Positions 22,762-30,550 of a DNA stretch of 37,631 nt are shown here, one piece after another. A program made the position numbers and the translations under genes. The notes beneath the pieces were generated by a model. That model had not been told where the DNA came from, did not search any database, and saw only the letters and a list, made by a program, of their open reading frames with translations. Numbering within the stretch: the first letter of the stretch is position 1; every line of letters begins with the position of its first letter. Source of the stretch: Bacillota bacterium (GTDB lineage Bacteria > Bacillota > Clostridia > Christensenellales > UMGS416); the NCBI GenBank assembly GCA_016281935.1, contig JAEEJN010000019.1, forward strand, positions 1-37,631. The letters run 5' to 3'.

Positions 22762-23040
22762 ATGGAACTGGATAAGATCAGGGAAAGAATAGACAAAGTG
22801 GATGAGCAGCTCCTTCCTCTGTTCCTGGAACGCATGGAGCTTGCCGCTCAGGCAGGATCATACAAGGCCGCGCATGGACTGCCCGTTCGAAATCGGTCTC
22901 GTGAAGAACAGATCCTGGAACGGATATCAGAACGCGCAGGAGAGTTGGCTCCCTACGCATGCAAGATGTACGAGGCCATCTTCGGGCTTGCCCGCGACTA
23001 TGAGACCGCTCTGTCCGGGTCCGAAAAAGACAGCGAATAA
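22762..23040 (+). CDS. aroQ: Chorismate mutase, AroQ class
   Basis: The 92-residue all-helical protein fits the monofunctional AroQ (CM_2) family: LDKIRERIDKVDEQLLPLFL then RMELAAQAGSYKAAHGLPV and RSREEQILERI. It rearranges chorismate to prephenate, diverting flux toward Phe and Tyr. AGGAGATAG precedes the start. It is part of the aro operon, 15 nt after aroC. No prephenate dehydratase or dehydrogenase is fused. Confidence 0.92.
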   Translation: MELDKIRERIDKVDEQLLPLFLERMELAAQAGSYKAAHGLPVRNRSREEQILERISERAGELAPYACKMYEAIFGLARDYETALSGSEKDSE

Positions 23041-23197
23041 CCGAGAAGACATTCTGTCTCATCGCAAGCGCCCCTGAAAGACTCACAAATGCTCTACAAT
23101 GCGTTTGCAGACGGAAAACGGGTCTTTACCCGCCTGAGTACAATCTTTATTACAGGGCCCGTTCCGCGTCCCTGGCGTCTTAAAAACGAAGTCCCGC

Positions 23198-23812
23198 ATG
23201 TCTGCGAGAAAAATAGATCGCATACACGGTGTCATGACTGAAACACCGGAAAACGAGATGATTTCAAAAGAAAAGGAAAAAGAAAAAACGACTGGTATTA
23301 ACGAACAGAGTCCGAACCTTGTTCTCATTGGGATGCCCGGAGCCGGAAAAAGCACAATCGGCGGAATCCTTTCCCGAATGACAGGACGGCAGGCTATTGA
23401 AACGGACGACCTGGTCGAAGAAAGAGCCGGGATCTCGATTCCGCAGTTCTTCTCCCGTTACGGAGAAGAAGCATTCAGGCGTCTGGAATCTGAAATCGTC
23501 TCCGATGTAGGAAGACTCTCGGGGAAGATCCTCATCACAGGCGGCGGCGTAGTTACGCGTCCCGAAAATTATGCCCCTCTGAGGCGAAACGGACTTCTGA
23601 TCGAACTGCTGCGCCCCGTTGAACTGCTGGAGACAGTCGGCCGTCCCCTGTCGGCCGGCATGGATTCGCTTCGGATCATGGAGGCGAAAAGAAGGCCCAT
23701 GTATGACAGATTCCGTCACGGATCCGTATCCAACACAGGGACCCCTGAGGAGGCTGCAAAAGCGGTATGGACTTTGTTTCTTTCCATGTGCGCGAAACAA
23801 AGGCAACAATAA
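23198..23812 (+). CDS. aroK: Shikimate kinase (start uncertain)
   Basis: Shikimate kinase phosphorylates shikimate at the 3-OH. The P-loop is GMPGAGKST, followed by ETDDLVEERAGISIPQFFSRYGEEAFRRLE (substrate-binding Asp and the FRxxE motif) and TGGGVV (family GGG). Starts at 23198, 23234 and 23258 all lack a good ribosome binding site; 23258 has GGA at 7 nt and would give 184 residues, closer to the family length. The 36-residue N-terminal extension before NLVLIGMPG is Lys/Glu rich and AT-rich and may not be translated. It closes the aro operon after a 157-nt gap that I cannot explain. Its stop overlaps the terminator at 23811-23846. Confidence 0.93.
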   Translation: MSARKIDRIHGVMTETPENEMISKEKEKEKTTGINEQSPNLVLIGMPGAGKSTIGGILSRMTGRQAIETDDLVEERAGISIPQFFSRYGEEAFRRLESEIVSDVGRLSGKILITGGGVVTRPENYAPLRRNGLLIELLRPVELLETVGRPLSAGMDSLRIMEAKRRPMYDRFRHGSVSNTGTPEEAAKAVWTLFLSMCAKQRQQ

Positions 23813-23846
23813 AAAGCTGAGACGGATGTGATCCGCTCAGCTTTTT
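23811..23846. terminator. Bidirectional terminator between aroK and the secreted-protein gene
   Basis: AAAAAGCTGAG (23811-23821) pairs with CTCAGCTTTTT (23836-23846), enclosing CGGAT/ATCCG with a 3-nt loop. T runs are present on both strands. Confidence 0.9.
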
Positions 23847-23857
23847 CAGGCTTTTCT

Positions 23858-24688
23858 TCAGAACTGCAGCTGCATGGGATAAGCATAAGCCTCATACCGG
23901 CTCACCTTGTCCGCCGTGACACTGTCGGGTGCAGCGAAAGTCGAAGCCGTGAATCCGACCTTCTCTCCCGCCTTCACTCCGTCAGTCAGGATCGTAAAGG
24001 CAGATCCGATCATCTCATCCTGCTCGTCGTACAGGAAAAACACCACATAGACCATTTTTTCATCTTTGGATGTGGTATTCTCAACACGGCCCACGATTTT
24101 TACTCCGGAGAAAGTGTCGTCGGAGATAGTGACGTCGGAAAGATCGAAACGGATGCACTTGACCTTTGCTTTGGCAACGTCGACATGGGGAACGACTTTC
24201 AGTTCAGACGCAGGTTCGTTATCCAGCGTCGTTTCCTCATAGTACCAGGCCGTTTCACCAGGCTGCAGTACTTCAGGATAGACAGAAACCAGTTGGAGGC
24301 TGTCAACGAGATGGCCGTCTGCATCTTCCAGATCCATCGTTCCGGAACTGAGATACAGATCACAGCTTCCGGTATTGGTTACGGGAACACAGACCTGGGC
24401 CCAATAGGTCCCGATGCTGTTCTTGTAAACATTGACCTTGCCCTCACCGACCTCGTAGGCTTCGACCGACTGAGGCGCCTCAGTCTTTACAGGCGCTTCC
24501 GTTTTTGCAGGTGCTTCTGTTGCGGCGATCACGGGTGACTCATCCTTCTCAGTTGCCGGTGCGGATGTCGATTTCGTCTCGGTGCCGGATCCGGAAGATG
24601 TCGACGAATCGCTTCCGCTTCCGATCGCCATGGCAGCAAACAGGCTCAGTACAAGGATCAGGCAAAGGATCTTCGAGAATCTTGTCAT
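23858..24688 (-). CDS. Secreted protein with Ser/Thr-rich spacer and C-terminal beta domain
   Basis: The 276-residue protein has a signal peptide (LCLILVLSLFAAMAIGS) with no lipobox Cys, a Ser/Thr/Ala/Glu linker with near-repeats of KTEAPVKTEAP (about 25-75), and a beta-rich region in which VGRVENTTSKDEKMVYVVFFLYD resembles an FxLYD-type domain. It is probably exported and released or loosely wall-associated. Function is unknown. The start has GAGAGGGG about 7 nt upstream, and the ATG overlaps the stop of the VanZ-like gene (ATGA). Confidence 0.72.
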   Translation of the reverse strand: MTRFSKILCLILVLSLFAAMAIGSGSDSSTSSGSGTETKSTSAPATEKDESPVIAATEAPAKTEAPVKTEAPQSVEAYEVGEGKVNVYKNSIGTYWAQVCVPVTNTGSCDLYLSSGTMDLEDADGHLVDSLQLVSVYPEVLQPGETAWYYEETTLDNEPASELKVVPHVDVAKAKVKCIRFDLSDVTISDDTFSGVKIVGRVENTTSKDEKMVYVVFFLYDEQDEMIGSAFTILTDGVKAGEKVGFTASTFAAPDSVTADKVSRYEAYAYPMQLQF

Positions 24689-25161
24689 TTTGTTTTTCCC
24701 CTCTCAAATAAATGTATGATCAGAACCGCCAAACCCGTTGACGCTGATTCAAAAAGGATATCCAGCAGGTCAAAGGTACCTGAAACAAAGTCCGTCAGCT
24801 GAAGGCATTCCATCAGAGTTACCAGACAGAGACAGATACCTGCGGCCGCCCACATCTGTTTCTTCCCCGTTCCCAGGATGGCCGACACGGAAAACATCAG
24901 AGCATAAGCCCAGAGGATGTCCGCAGCATAACCGCGCAGAAACTGCAGTATTATGGATGTTTCCGAATCTGACGGGTACACCGTTCGGCCGATGATCCGA
25001 TACACATACCCTGACAGATATGTATCGGGTCTGTACCACAGATATATGAAAAGACCTGCCAGGATCGGCAGACAAATGTTCAGTGCAGAGATCAGGAACC
25101 TTTTCGTGCTCCGTTGTTCCGCAATGTCAGGCAGCGCGTTTCCTCTCGCCACGCGAAACAT
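24685..25161 (-). CDS. VanZ-like family membrane protein
   Basis: The 158-residue protein has about four helices and the VanZ-like C-terminal motif ECLQLTDFVSGTFDLLDILFESASTGLAVLI (family LQ...GxFDxxDIxxNxxG). VanZ proteins are membrane proteins linked to teicoplanin resistance, but most homologues have no known role. The ATG at 25161 nearly touches AAAGGAG, so a GTG at 25152 (10 nt spacing) may be the true start. It lies between the XRE gene and the secreted-protein gene on the same strand. Confidence 0.72.
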   Translation of the reverse strand: MFRVARGNALPDIAEQRSTKRFLISALNICLPILAGLFIYLWYRPDTYLSGYVYRIIGRTVYPSDSETSIILQFLRGYAADILWAYALMFSVSAILGTGKKQMWAAAGICLCLVTLMECLQLTDFVSGTFDLLDILFESASTGLAVLIIHLFERGKTK

Positions 25162-25205
25162 GCTCCTTTGCCGGTTGCTGCGGCATTGGCCAGCTCGTCA
25201 CAGGA

Positions 25206-25526
25206 TTACTGTTTTGATGCTTGGTCAGACAGCAGCCCGTTTTTCTTTCTGAGTGCTTCGGTCACGCTCCGAACGACCGCGATATCGTTCTCCGTCAGTC
25301 CGGATATGTCCAGAACCCGCTCATTCGTCACGCCCAGAAGATAATCGGTACTGACCCCGAAAATGGCCGCAAGCCGGATCAGAATGTCATACGACGGCTG
25401 ACGCAGACCGTTTTCATATGCGGAGATCGCGGCCTTCGACACGTTGGCCAGGCCCGCGACCCTAGACTGACCAAAGCCGTTTTTCTCACGAAGATCCTTC
25501 AGCCTTTGGGAGAACGTCTGAGTCAT
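25206..25526 (-). CDS. XRE-family transcriptional regulator
   Basis: The 106-residue protein is mostly a single Cro/CI-type helix-turn-helix (residues 6-64: LKDLREKNGFGQSRVAGLANVSKAAISAYENGLRQPSYDILIRLAAIFGVSTDYLLG), with a short acidic C-terminal helix. AAAGGGTG precedes the start by about 8-12 nt. A TATAAT lies about 35 nt upstream on the minus strand. It is upstream of and probably co-transcribed with the VanZ-like and secreted-protein genes, which it may control (inference). Confidence 0.85.
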   Translation of the reverse strand: MTQTFSQRLKDLREKNGFGQSRVAGLANVSKAAISAYENGLRQPSYDILIRLAAIFGVSTDYLLGVTNERVLDISGLTENDIAVVRSVTEALRKKNGLLSDQASKQ

Positions 25527-25673
25527 ATGCGTGACACCCTTTCACAGCCTATTATATCGGTAATCAGTCTACATATGGCTGACGCCCCATCATCGTATCG
25601 TTGACTCCGGACATCGACTATCGATCGGATCCCATGATTCCTGTTATCCGGATCCGACATGGCCATATACTGC

Positions 25674-25856
25674 AGAAAGCAAAGAAAAAGACGTCAGAGA
25701 CCAGCCGGCTTTACGGATCGGCTGCAAAGCAGCCGCATCCCCTTCATTCAGCCTTCTTTTCTGACGTCGTCATCAGGCTTTCTCTCTGTCACGAACAATC
25801 TAACACAGAAAGAATACCTATGTTGCCACCGAAGCGGTGGGAACCTGTGTTTTATT
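25674..25856 (+). ncRNA. Candidate structured RNA in a 333-nt gene-free stretch
   Basis: The region 25527-25859 holds no credible gene but has nested complementarity. P1 AGAAAGC (25674-25680) pairs with GCTTTCT (25777-25783); P2 GACGTCAGA (25690-25698) with TCTGACGTC (25760-25768); P3 GGAT-CGGCTGC (25715-25725) with GCAGCCG-c-ATCC (25729-25740) over an AAA loop. A second domain pairs AACACAG (25802-25808) with CTGTGTT (25845-25851) around CCACC-gaagc-GGTGG and ends in TTTTATT, terminator-like on the plus strand. On the minus strand P2 is followed by TTTTTC and could instead terminate the HTH gene. I do not recognise the RNA. A further repeat TCGGATCC/GGATCCGA lies at 25625-25657. Confidence 0.4.
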
Positions 25857-25859
25857 ATG

Positions 25860-26315
25860 CTATTCCGTTTCCGTCCCTCTCAGGGAATCGAACCCATGAG
25901 ATGTCAGGACCTCGCTGACACCGGCGATATCTGTAGACTTACCGTTCAGGATCGTCATGATCAGGGCGTCTCTGGGAACGCGTGCGTAGAGAGGAGACAT
26001 TCCGTAGATTTTCAGCGCTCTCTGTGTCTCCTCCAGGTCCATCCCTGCTCCGATACAAAGCCGCAGGATCGTATCTCTCTGTCTCGTATGCTTTTCTTCT
26101 GACAGGATCTTGTACCCATAGCTTTCCGAAAAGTCTGCACGGATGAAGACTTCCTGCTGCGTCAAGCCTTTGTTCCGTATACAGGCTTTCATATAACGGG
26201 AGAACGGATGCCCTCCGTCAATCATTTCTTCGGAATTCGCATCCAGGTATCCCTCGATTTCCTCCGGTTTTGTGGAATTCAGGATCCTGTTCAGCGTACC
26301 TGTCGTTTTTCTCAT
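25860..26315 (-). CDS. HTH-domain protein paired with a Ser/Thr kinase
   Basis: The 151-residue protein has an XRE-like helix-turn-helix in its middle (KACIRNKGLTQQEVFIRADFSESYGYKILSEEKHTRQRDTILRLCIGAG), then the stretch LEETQRALKIYGMSPLYARVPRDALIM. I associate this order with a small Clostridial family encoded next to eukaryotic-type protein kinases. It is divergent from such a kinase gene here (54-nt gap), which supports a joint regulatory role, perhaps as a phosphorylation target (inference). The start has AAAGAGG about 10 nt upstream. Its downstream region is the structured stretch at 25674-25856. Confidence 0.78.
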   Translation of the reverse strand: MRKTTGTLNRILNSTKPEEIEGYLDANSEEMIDGGHPFSRYMKACIRNKGLTQQEVFIRADFSESYGYKILSEEKHTRQRDTILRLCIGAGMDLEETQRALKIYGMSPLYARVPRDALIMTILNGKSTDIAGVSEVLTSHGFDSLRGTETE

Positions 26316-26369
26316 GTCCTGTTGCCTCTTTCTGAATCATGTGATAATGTTAAGTCGGAGGGAATCGAT

Positions 26370-27431
26370 ATGACAGAGTCCGATCATTATCTTTTGGCTG
26401 CCTACGAACCCGTCTCGGTTATAGACGGGAATCCTGATGTCGTGATCGTACGGCATCGGATCTCAGGCAGACTGTATATCAAAAAAGTGCTCAGCATTTA
26501 TGACGCCCGTGTATTCCGCTCCCTCATGAAGGAACCCGTTACGGGCATTCCCAGTATCGAAGCAGTCGTCGAGGACGGAGCCCGGCTGATAGTCATCGAA
26601 GAGTACGTCAGCGGACAGACGATCCGGTCACGTCTGGATGAAGGGATTCTCTTCTCAGAATACGAAACTGCTGTTATTCTCCGAGATCTGTGCACTGTGC
26701 TGCAGAAACTCCACACCAGAAAACCGGAAATCGTACACAGAGATATCAAACCTTCCAATGTTCTGATCCTGCCTGACGGTCATGCCATGCTTCTGGATCT
26801 GAATGCAGCCACACTGTACAGCGAAGGAAAGTCACGTGACACAGAACTGATCGGCACCTATGGGTATGCAGCTCCCGAACAGTACGGATTCGGTGCATCG
26901 GGAACAGGCGCAGATATCTATGCTCTCGGAGTCCTTATGAACGAGATGCTGACAGGCGCACAGCCCTATCAGAAGCTGGCGTCAGGCCGTTTCAACCGGA
27001 TCATACGCAAGTGCATCATGATGGATCCTAAAGACCGGTATGACTCACCGATCAGTCTTCGAAGGGATCTGCCCAGGATCCCTGACGAGAGCGAAGGCAG
27101 GCTGGCTCCTTATCTTCCCTGGCTTCCGCCCGGTTTCCGAAGTCTCGATCCTTCCCACATCATTCTGGCCCTGATGGGTTATTTCCTTATCATCAATTTC
27201 GGACTGACATCGACATTTGCCAACCGCACTCTGCAGGAGATCTGGCTTGAGCGTATTCTCGGAGTGGTTGCCGCACTGCTTATCGTCCTGATAACCTGCA
27301 ATTATCTGAACATCTGGGAACGCATCGGGATTGACAGGATACATAACCGTTTCCTGAAGATCCTCATGATATCAGTTCTTGATTTTGCCGTCGTTTTCCT
27401 TCTTTTCGCAGGGCTGTATCTGCTGTTCTGA
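26370..27431 (+). CDS. Membrane-anchored Ser/Thr protein kinase
   Basis: The 353-residue protein carries a Hanks-type kinase domain (about 10-265) and about three C-terminal helices (about 270-350). Visible motifs are the putative Lys in LYIKKVL (38-39), catalytic loop HRDIKPSN (123-130), metal-binding Asp143 in DLN rather than DFG, GTYGYAAPEQYG (APE motif) and DIYALGVLMNEMLTG. The Gly-rich loop is not recognisable. No extracellular PASTA repeats are present, so it is not PknB/PrkC. GGAGGG precedes the start. A weak extended -10 lies at about 26343-26348. It is divergent from the HTH gene. Confidence 0.88.
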   Translation: MTESDHYLLAAYEPVSVIDGNPDVVIVRHRISGRLYIKKVLSIYDARVFRSLMKEPVTGIPSIEAVVEDGARLIVIEEYVSGQTIRSRLDEGILFSEYETAVILRDLCTVLQKLHTRKPEIVHRDIKPSNVLILPDGHAMLLDLNAATLYSEGKSRDTELIGTYGYAAPEQYGFGASGTGADIYALGVLMNEMLTGAQPYQKLASGRFNRIIRKCIMMDPKDRYDSPISLRRDLPRIPDESEGRLAPYLPWLPPGFRSLDPSHIILALMGYFLIINFGLTSTFANRTLQEIWLERILGVVAALLIVLITCNYLNIWERIGIDRIHNRFLKILMISVLDFAVVFLLFAGLYLLF

Positions 27432-27447
27432 AACCATACAGACACAG

Positions 27448-27473
27448 ACGCGGGGGGCATCCCCCGCGTTTTT
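27448..27473 (+). terminator. Terminator of the kinase gene
   Basis: ACGCGGGGG (27448-27456) pairs with CCCCCGCGT (27461-27469), followed by TTTTT. Confidence 0.9.
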
Positions 27474-27477
27474 CCAT

Positions 27478-27506
27478 AAAAAAGCCACCCGGCCGGGCCG
27501 GGTGGC
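27478..27506 (-). terminator. Terminator of the feo operon
   Basis: Read on the minus strand, GCCACCCGG pairs with CCGGGTGGC (27498-27506 with 27484-27492), followed by TTTTTT (27478-27483). It is placed back to back with the kinase terminator. Confidence 0.88.
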
Positions 27507-27555
27507 GTAAGCGGAGGAGGATCACGAAAGGAGATCCGTGATCAGAGAAACAGAT

Positions 27556-27741
27556 TCAGTGACAGGAACCTCTCATAGGGCAGTCTGCACAGCCGCCTCC
27601 GCAGCCGCCGCTGCTCTTGGTCTCACAGGCTGTGCTTTTCCTCTTCTTCGATATGTTGAGAACTACGATCAGGGTTATGATACCCAGAAGAATCAGAGCC
27701 GAAATCACAGTTCCGATCTGCGCCTGGATCCACTGCAGCAT
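27556..27741 (-). CDS. FeoB-associated Cys-rich membrane protein
   Basis: The 61-residue protein has one transmembrane helix (about 10-32), a basic KKRK stop-transfer, and a Cys-rich tail with CGGGCADCPMRGSC, matching the FeoB-associated Cys-rich membrane protein family. It probably assists FeoB in iron(II) uptake, perhaps by handling iron or sensing redox; this is inference from context. Start 27741 has AAGGAGG 5 nt upstream. It is the last feo gene, separated from feoB by a strong hairpin at 27762-27793. Confidence 0.88.
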   Translation of the reverse strand: MLQWIQAQIGTVISALILLGIITLIVVLNISKKRKSTACETKSSGGCGGGCADCPMRGSCH

Positions 27742-27761
27742 GAAGGCCTCCTTCCCCACTC

Positions 27762-27793
27762 GTGTCCGGAAGGCCGTATGACCTTCCGGGCAC
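27762..27793 (-). other. Intercistronic hairpin between feoB and the Cys-rich gene
   Basis: GTGTCCGGAAGG (27762-27773) pairs with CCTTCCGGGCAC (27782-27793), with one wobble or mismatch. No T run follows in the minus direction, so it is more likely an mRNA processing or stability element than a terminator. Confidence 0.5.
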
Positions 27794-27812
27794 AGGTGAA
27801 TGACTGAATGTA

Positions 27813-30218
27813 TTATTTGATCTCGAGTTTCGTAGCTTCCTTATAAGGTTTGAACAGCATGTAGCAGATGAAAGCTACAAGAGCCACGGCCGCGATCAGT
27901 CCGATCACGTTGAGCGAACCCGCAAAGACGGAACCAATCTGGTAAATGATGAGGGAAACGGCGTAAGCCCACAGGCACTGATAGCCGATAGCGAACCACG
28001 TCCACTTTGCGCTGTTCATCTCGCGCTTGATCGCGCCGATAGCGGCAAAGCAGGGCGCGCAGAGCAGGTTGAACGCAAGGAACGAGTACCCTGCCAGAGC
28101 CGTCATCTGCACGAAGTCCAGAACACCGAACACGCCTACGACTTCTTCCTTGGCTACGAGGCCCATGATAGTCGCGATGACCGCACGGATCTCACCGAAT
28201 CCAAGCGGGATGAAGATCCACTTGAGGGCATTTCCGATATATCCGAGGATCGAGTTCTCCAGTTCCATCTCAGCATCGAACATGAAGGCGCCGTCCACCC
28301 AACCGAGAGTGCTTCCTGCCCAGATGATGACAGAGCTCAGAAGGATGATCGTGCCGGCCTTGCGGATGAAGGAGGATCCACGCTCCCAGGTGCTGCGAAG
28401 CAGGTTCCCGATCGTGGGCCAGTGATAGGCAGGCAGTTCCATGACGAAGGGAGCGGGGTCGCCCGCGAACATGCGTGTCTTCTTCAGCATGATGCCGGAG
28501 ATGATGATGGAAGCGATGCCCAGGAAATAGGCCGAGGGAGCGACCCACCAGGCTCCGCCGAACAGAGCGGACGCAATCAGTGCGATGATCGGGAGTTTCG
28601 CGCCGCAGGGGATGAACGTCGTCGTCATGATGGTCATGCGGCGGTCACGCTCGTTTTCGATCGTACGGGAAGCCATGACACCGGGGATACCGCAGCCGGA
28701 ACCGATGAGCATCGGAATGAAGGACTTTCCGGAAAGGCCGAAGCGGCGGAAGATCCTGTCGAGAACGAAGGCGACACGGGCCATATATCCGCAGGCCTCG
28801 AGGAACGCGAGGAGCAGGAAGAGCACGAGCATCTGGGGCACGAATCCAAGGACAGCGCCGACGCCGCCCACGATACCGTCAAGGATGAGTCCGCGTACGG
28901 CATCGCTCTCCACGTGAAGTGCGTCCAGAAGATTCTCAATCAGAACGGGGATGCCGGGCACCCAGATCCCGTACTGAGTAGGATCGGGCACTTCATCCGA
29001 TTCCATCGCAGTATTGACTGCTTCAGAAATGTCATATCCCTTTTCGGCAAGCTCATCTCCGTAAGTGCCGAAAGCTTCGTCGAAATCACCGTAGGAACCG
29101 TCTTCCATGGTCCCAAGGACTTCTTCGGCGCCGATGACGTCGCCGGCTTCCGCTGCCTTCCGGACGATATCGACGTTTTCATCCGTAAAGATGTATTTGC
29201 CGGCATATTCGTCCATTGCCTCGTCATATTCGGCGGAACCGACGGTGAACAGATGGAAGCCGTCGCCGAAGAGACAGTCGTTCGTCCAGTCCGTCACCCA
29301 TGTGCCCACGGTCGTAACCGCGATATAGTATACGAGGAACATGATGATTGCAAAGATCGGCAAAGCAAGGACACGGTTGGTCAGGACTTTATCGATCTTA
29401 TCCGAAACAGACAGCTGCCCGCGGCCTTTTTTGCGGTAACAGCCTTTCAGGATGGAAGCGATATACACATAACGCTCGTTCGTGATGATGGATTCTGCGT
29501 CATCGTCCAGTTCAGTTTCGGCAGCCTTGATATCGGTCTCGATATGATCAAGAGTCTCTTTGGGGATGTTCAGCACTTCCAGTACCTTCTCATCTCTTTC
29601 GAAGATCTTGATGGCATACCAACGCTGCTTTTCAAGAGGCATGCCGTGCACGGCGGCTTCCTCGATGTGAGCGATGGCATGCTCCACAGGACCTGAGAAC
29701 GTATGCATGGGAACCGTTTTTGTGAGTTTCGCAGCATTGATCGCAGCTTCAGCGGCTTCCGTGATGCCTTCGTTCTTCAGAGCGGAGATCTCCACGACCT
29801 TGCAGCCAAGTTCCCGGGACAGTTCCGGGATATTGATGGAATCGCCGTTAGCGCGTACGACGTCCATCATGTTGATGGCAACGACGACCGGGATCCCGAG
29901 TTCGGTCAGCTGCGTCGTCAGATACAGATTGCGTTCCAGGTTCGATCCGTCCACGATGTTCAGGATCGCGTCCGGCTGTTCGTCGATCAGATAATTCCGG
30001 GCGACCACCTCTTCCAGTGTATACGGGGACAGGGAGTAGATGCCGGGCAGGTCCGTGACGATCACATCGCTGTGCCCGCGCAGACGCCCCTCCTTCTTCT
30101 CCACGGTCACGCCGGGCCAGTTGCCTACGAACTGATTGGAACCGGTCAGCGCGTTGAACAGCGTGGTTTTGCCGCTGTTCGGATTGCCCGCAAGGGCAAT
30201 GCGGATTTCTGCAGCCAT
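27813..30218 (-). CDS. feoB: Ferrous iron transport protein FeoB
   Basis: FeoB is the membrane iron(II) importer with a cytoplasmic G-domain. This 801-residue copy has G1 GNPNSGKTT (11-19), the FVGNWPGVTVEKKEG switch region (30-44), DLPGIYSL (56-63), NMMD (116-119), then the membrane core with GFVPQMLVLF, two Gate domains and the Cys-containing LLCAPCFAAIGAI (718-730). An acidic insert of about 85 residues (about 328-412) lies after the first core helix. Start 30218 (AAGGAG 10 nt upstream) is preferred to the longer TTG frame from 30263, which lacks a ribosome binding site. It follows two feoA genes. Confidence 0.97.
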   Translation of the reverse strand: MAAEIRIALAGNPNSGKTTLFNALTGSNQFVGNWPGVTVEKKEGRLRGHSDVIVTDLPGIYSLSPYTLEEVVARNYLIDEQPDAILNIVDGSNLERNLYLTTQLTELGIPVVVAINMMDVVRANGDSINIPELSRELGCKVVEISALKNEGITEAAEAAINAAKLTKTVPMHTFSGPVEHAIAHIEEAAVHGMPLEKQRWYAIKIFERDEKVLEVLNIPKETLDHIETDIKAAETELDDDAESIITNERYVYIASILKGCYRKKGRGQLSVSDKIDKVLTNRVLALPIFAIIMFLVYYIAVTTVGTWVTDWTNDCLFGDGFHLFTVGSAEYDEAMDEYAGKYIFTDENVDIVRKAAEAGDVIGAEEVLGTMEDGSYGDFDEAFGTYGDELAEKGYDISEAVNTAMESDEVPDPTQYGIWVPGIPVLIENLLDALHVESDAVRGLILDGIVGGVGAVLGFVPQMLVLFLLLAFLEACGYMARVAFVLDRIFRRFGLSGKSFIPMLIGSGCGIPGVMASRTIENERDRRMTIMTTTFIPCGAKLPIIALIASALFGGAWWVAPSAYFLGIASIIISGIMLKKTRMFAGDPAPFVMELPAYHWPTIGNLLRSTWERGSSFIRKAGTIILLSSVIIWAGSTLGWVDGAFMFDAEMELENSILGYIGNALKWIFIPLGFGEIRAVIATIMGLVAKEEVVGVFGVLDFVQMTALAGYSFLAFNLLCAPCFAAIGAIKREMNSAKWTWFAIGYQCLWAYAVSLIIYQIGSVFAGSLNVIGLIAAVALVAFICYMLFKPYKEATKLEIK

Positions 30219-30264
30219 TCTCTTCTTCTCCTTCGGCTCAATGATGTTAAAGTTTTCGAACAAT

Positions 30265-30282
30265 AGTTAGTTTGTACTAACT
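30265..30282. promoter_or_regulatory. Palindromic operator between feoA and feoB
   Basis: AGTTAGT (30265-30271), 4-nt centre, ACTAACT (30276-30282): a perfect inverted repeat. A minus-strand TTGCAC (30286-30291) with a weak -10 inside the repeat suggests a secondary feoB promoter. The palindrome type recalls DtxR-family metal-repressor sites; the regulator is not in the window. Confidence 0.5.
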
Positions 30283-30318
30283 GCTGTGCAAAATAAAAAG
30301 CGATCCCGTATGTCTGCC

Positions 30319-30540
30319 CTATTCGACCTCGATCATCTCAGCGTCAGCTTTGCGGATGGACAGTTCATAACCACGGACAGTGACTTCGACAGGGTCCCCC
30401 AGGGGAGCAACCTTTCGTACATAGACCTCAACACCCTTGGTGATGCCCATGTCCATGATGCGGCGTTTTACGGCCCCTTCGCCGTGAAGTTTGACGACAC
30501 GAGCCGTCTCGCCTACCCGGATTTCACGCAGATTCCTCAT
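30319..30540 (-). CDS. feoA: FeoA family protein (second copy)
   Basis: FeoA is a small SH3-like cytoplasmic partner of FeoB. The 73 residues show the family pattern: LREIRVGETARVVKLHGEG, AVKRRIMDMGITKGVEVYVRKVAPLGDPVEVTVRGYELSIRKADAEMIEV. Start 30540 has GAGGAGGAG immediately upstream; a longer frame to 30591 overlaps the preceding feoA and is rejected. It follows the first feoA by 10 nt and precedes feoB. Confidence 0.93.
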   Translation of the reverse strand: MRNLREIRVGETARVVKLHGEGAVKRRIMDMGITKGVEVYVRKVAPLGDPVEVTVRGYELSIRKADAEMIEVE

Positions 30541-30550
30541 TTTCTCCTCC

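Noticed and set aside
23041-23197. Short ORF (about 50 codons from 23089) or promoter in the aroQ-aroK gap
   Set aside because: There is no ribosome binding site and no recognisable product; two TACAAT boxes exist but lack well-spaced -35 elements.
25879-25900. tRNA-like T-arm (minus-strand GGGTTCGATTCCC)
   Set aside because: Only three stem pairs form and no acceptor, D or anticodon arms surround it; it lies inside the coding end of the HTH gene.
28422-29696. Plus-strand ORF of 424 codons
   Set aside because: It is antisense to feoB and His/Asp-rich because it mirrors feoB codons; it has no start signals.
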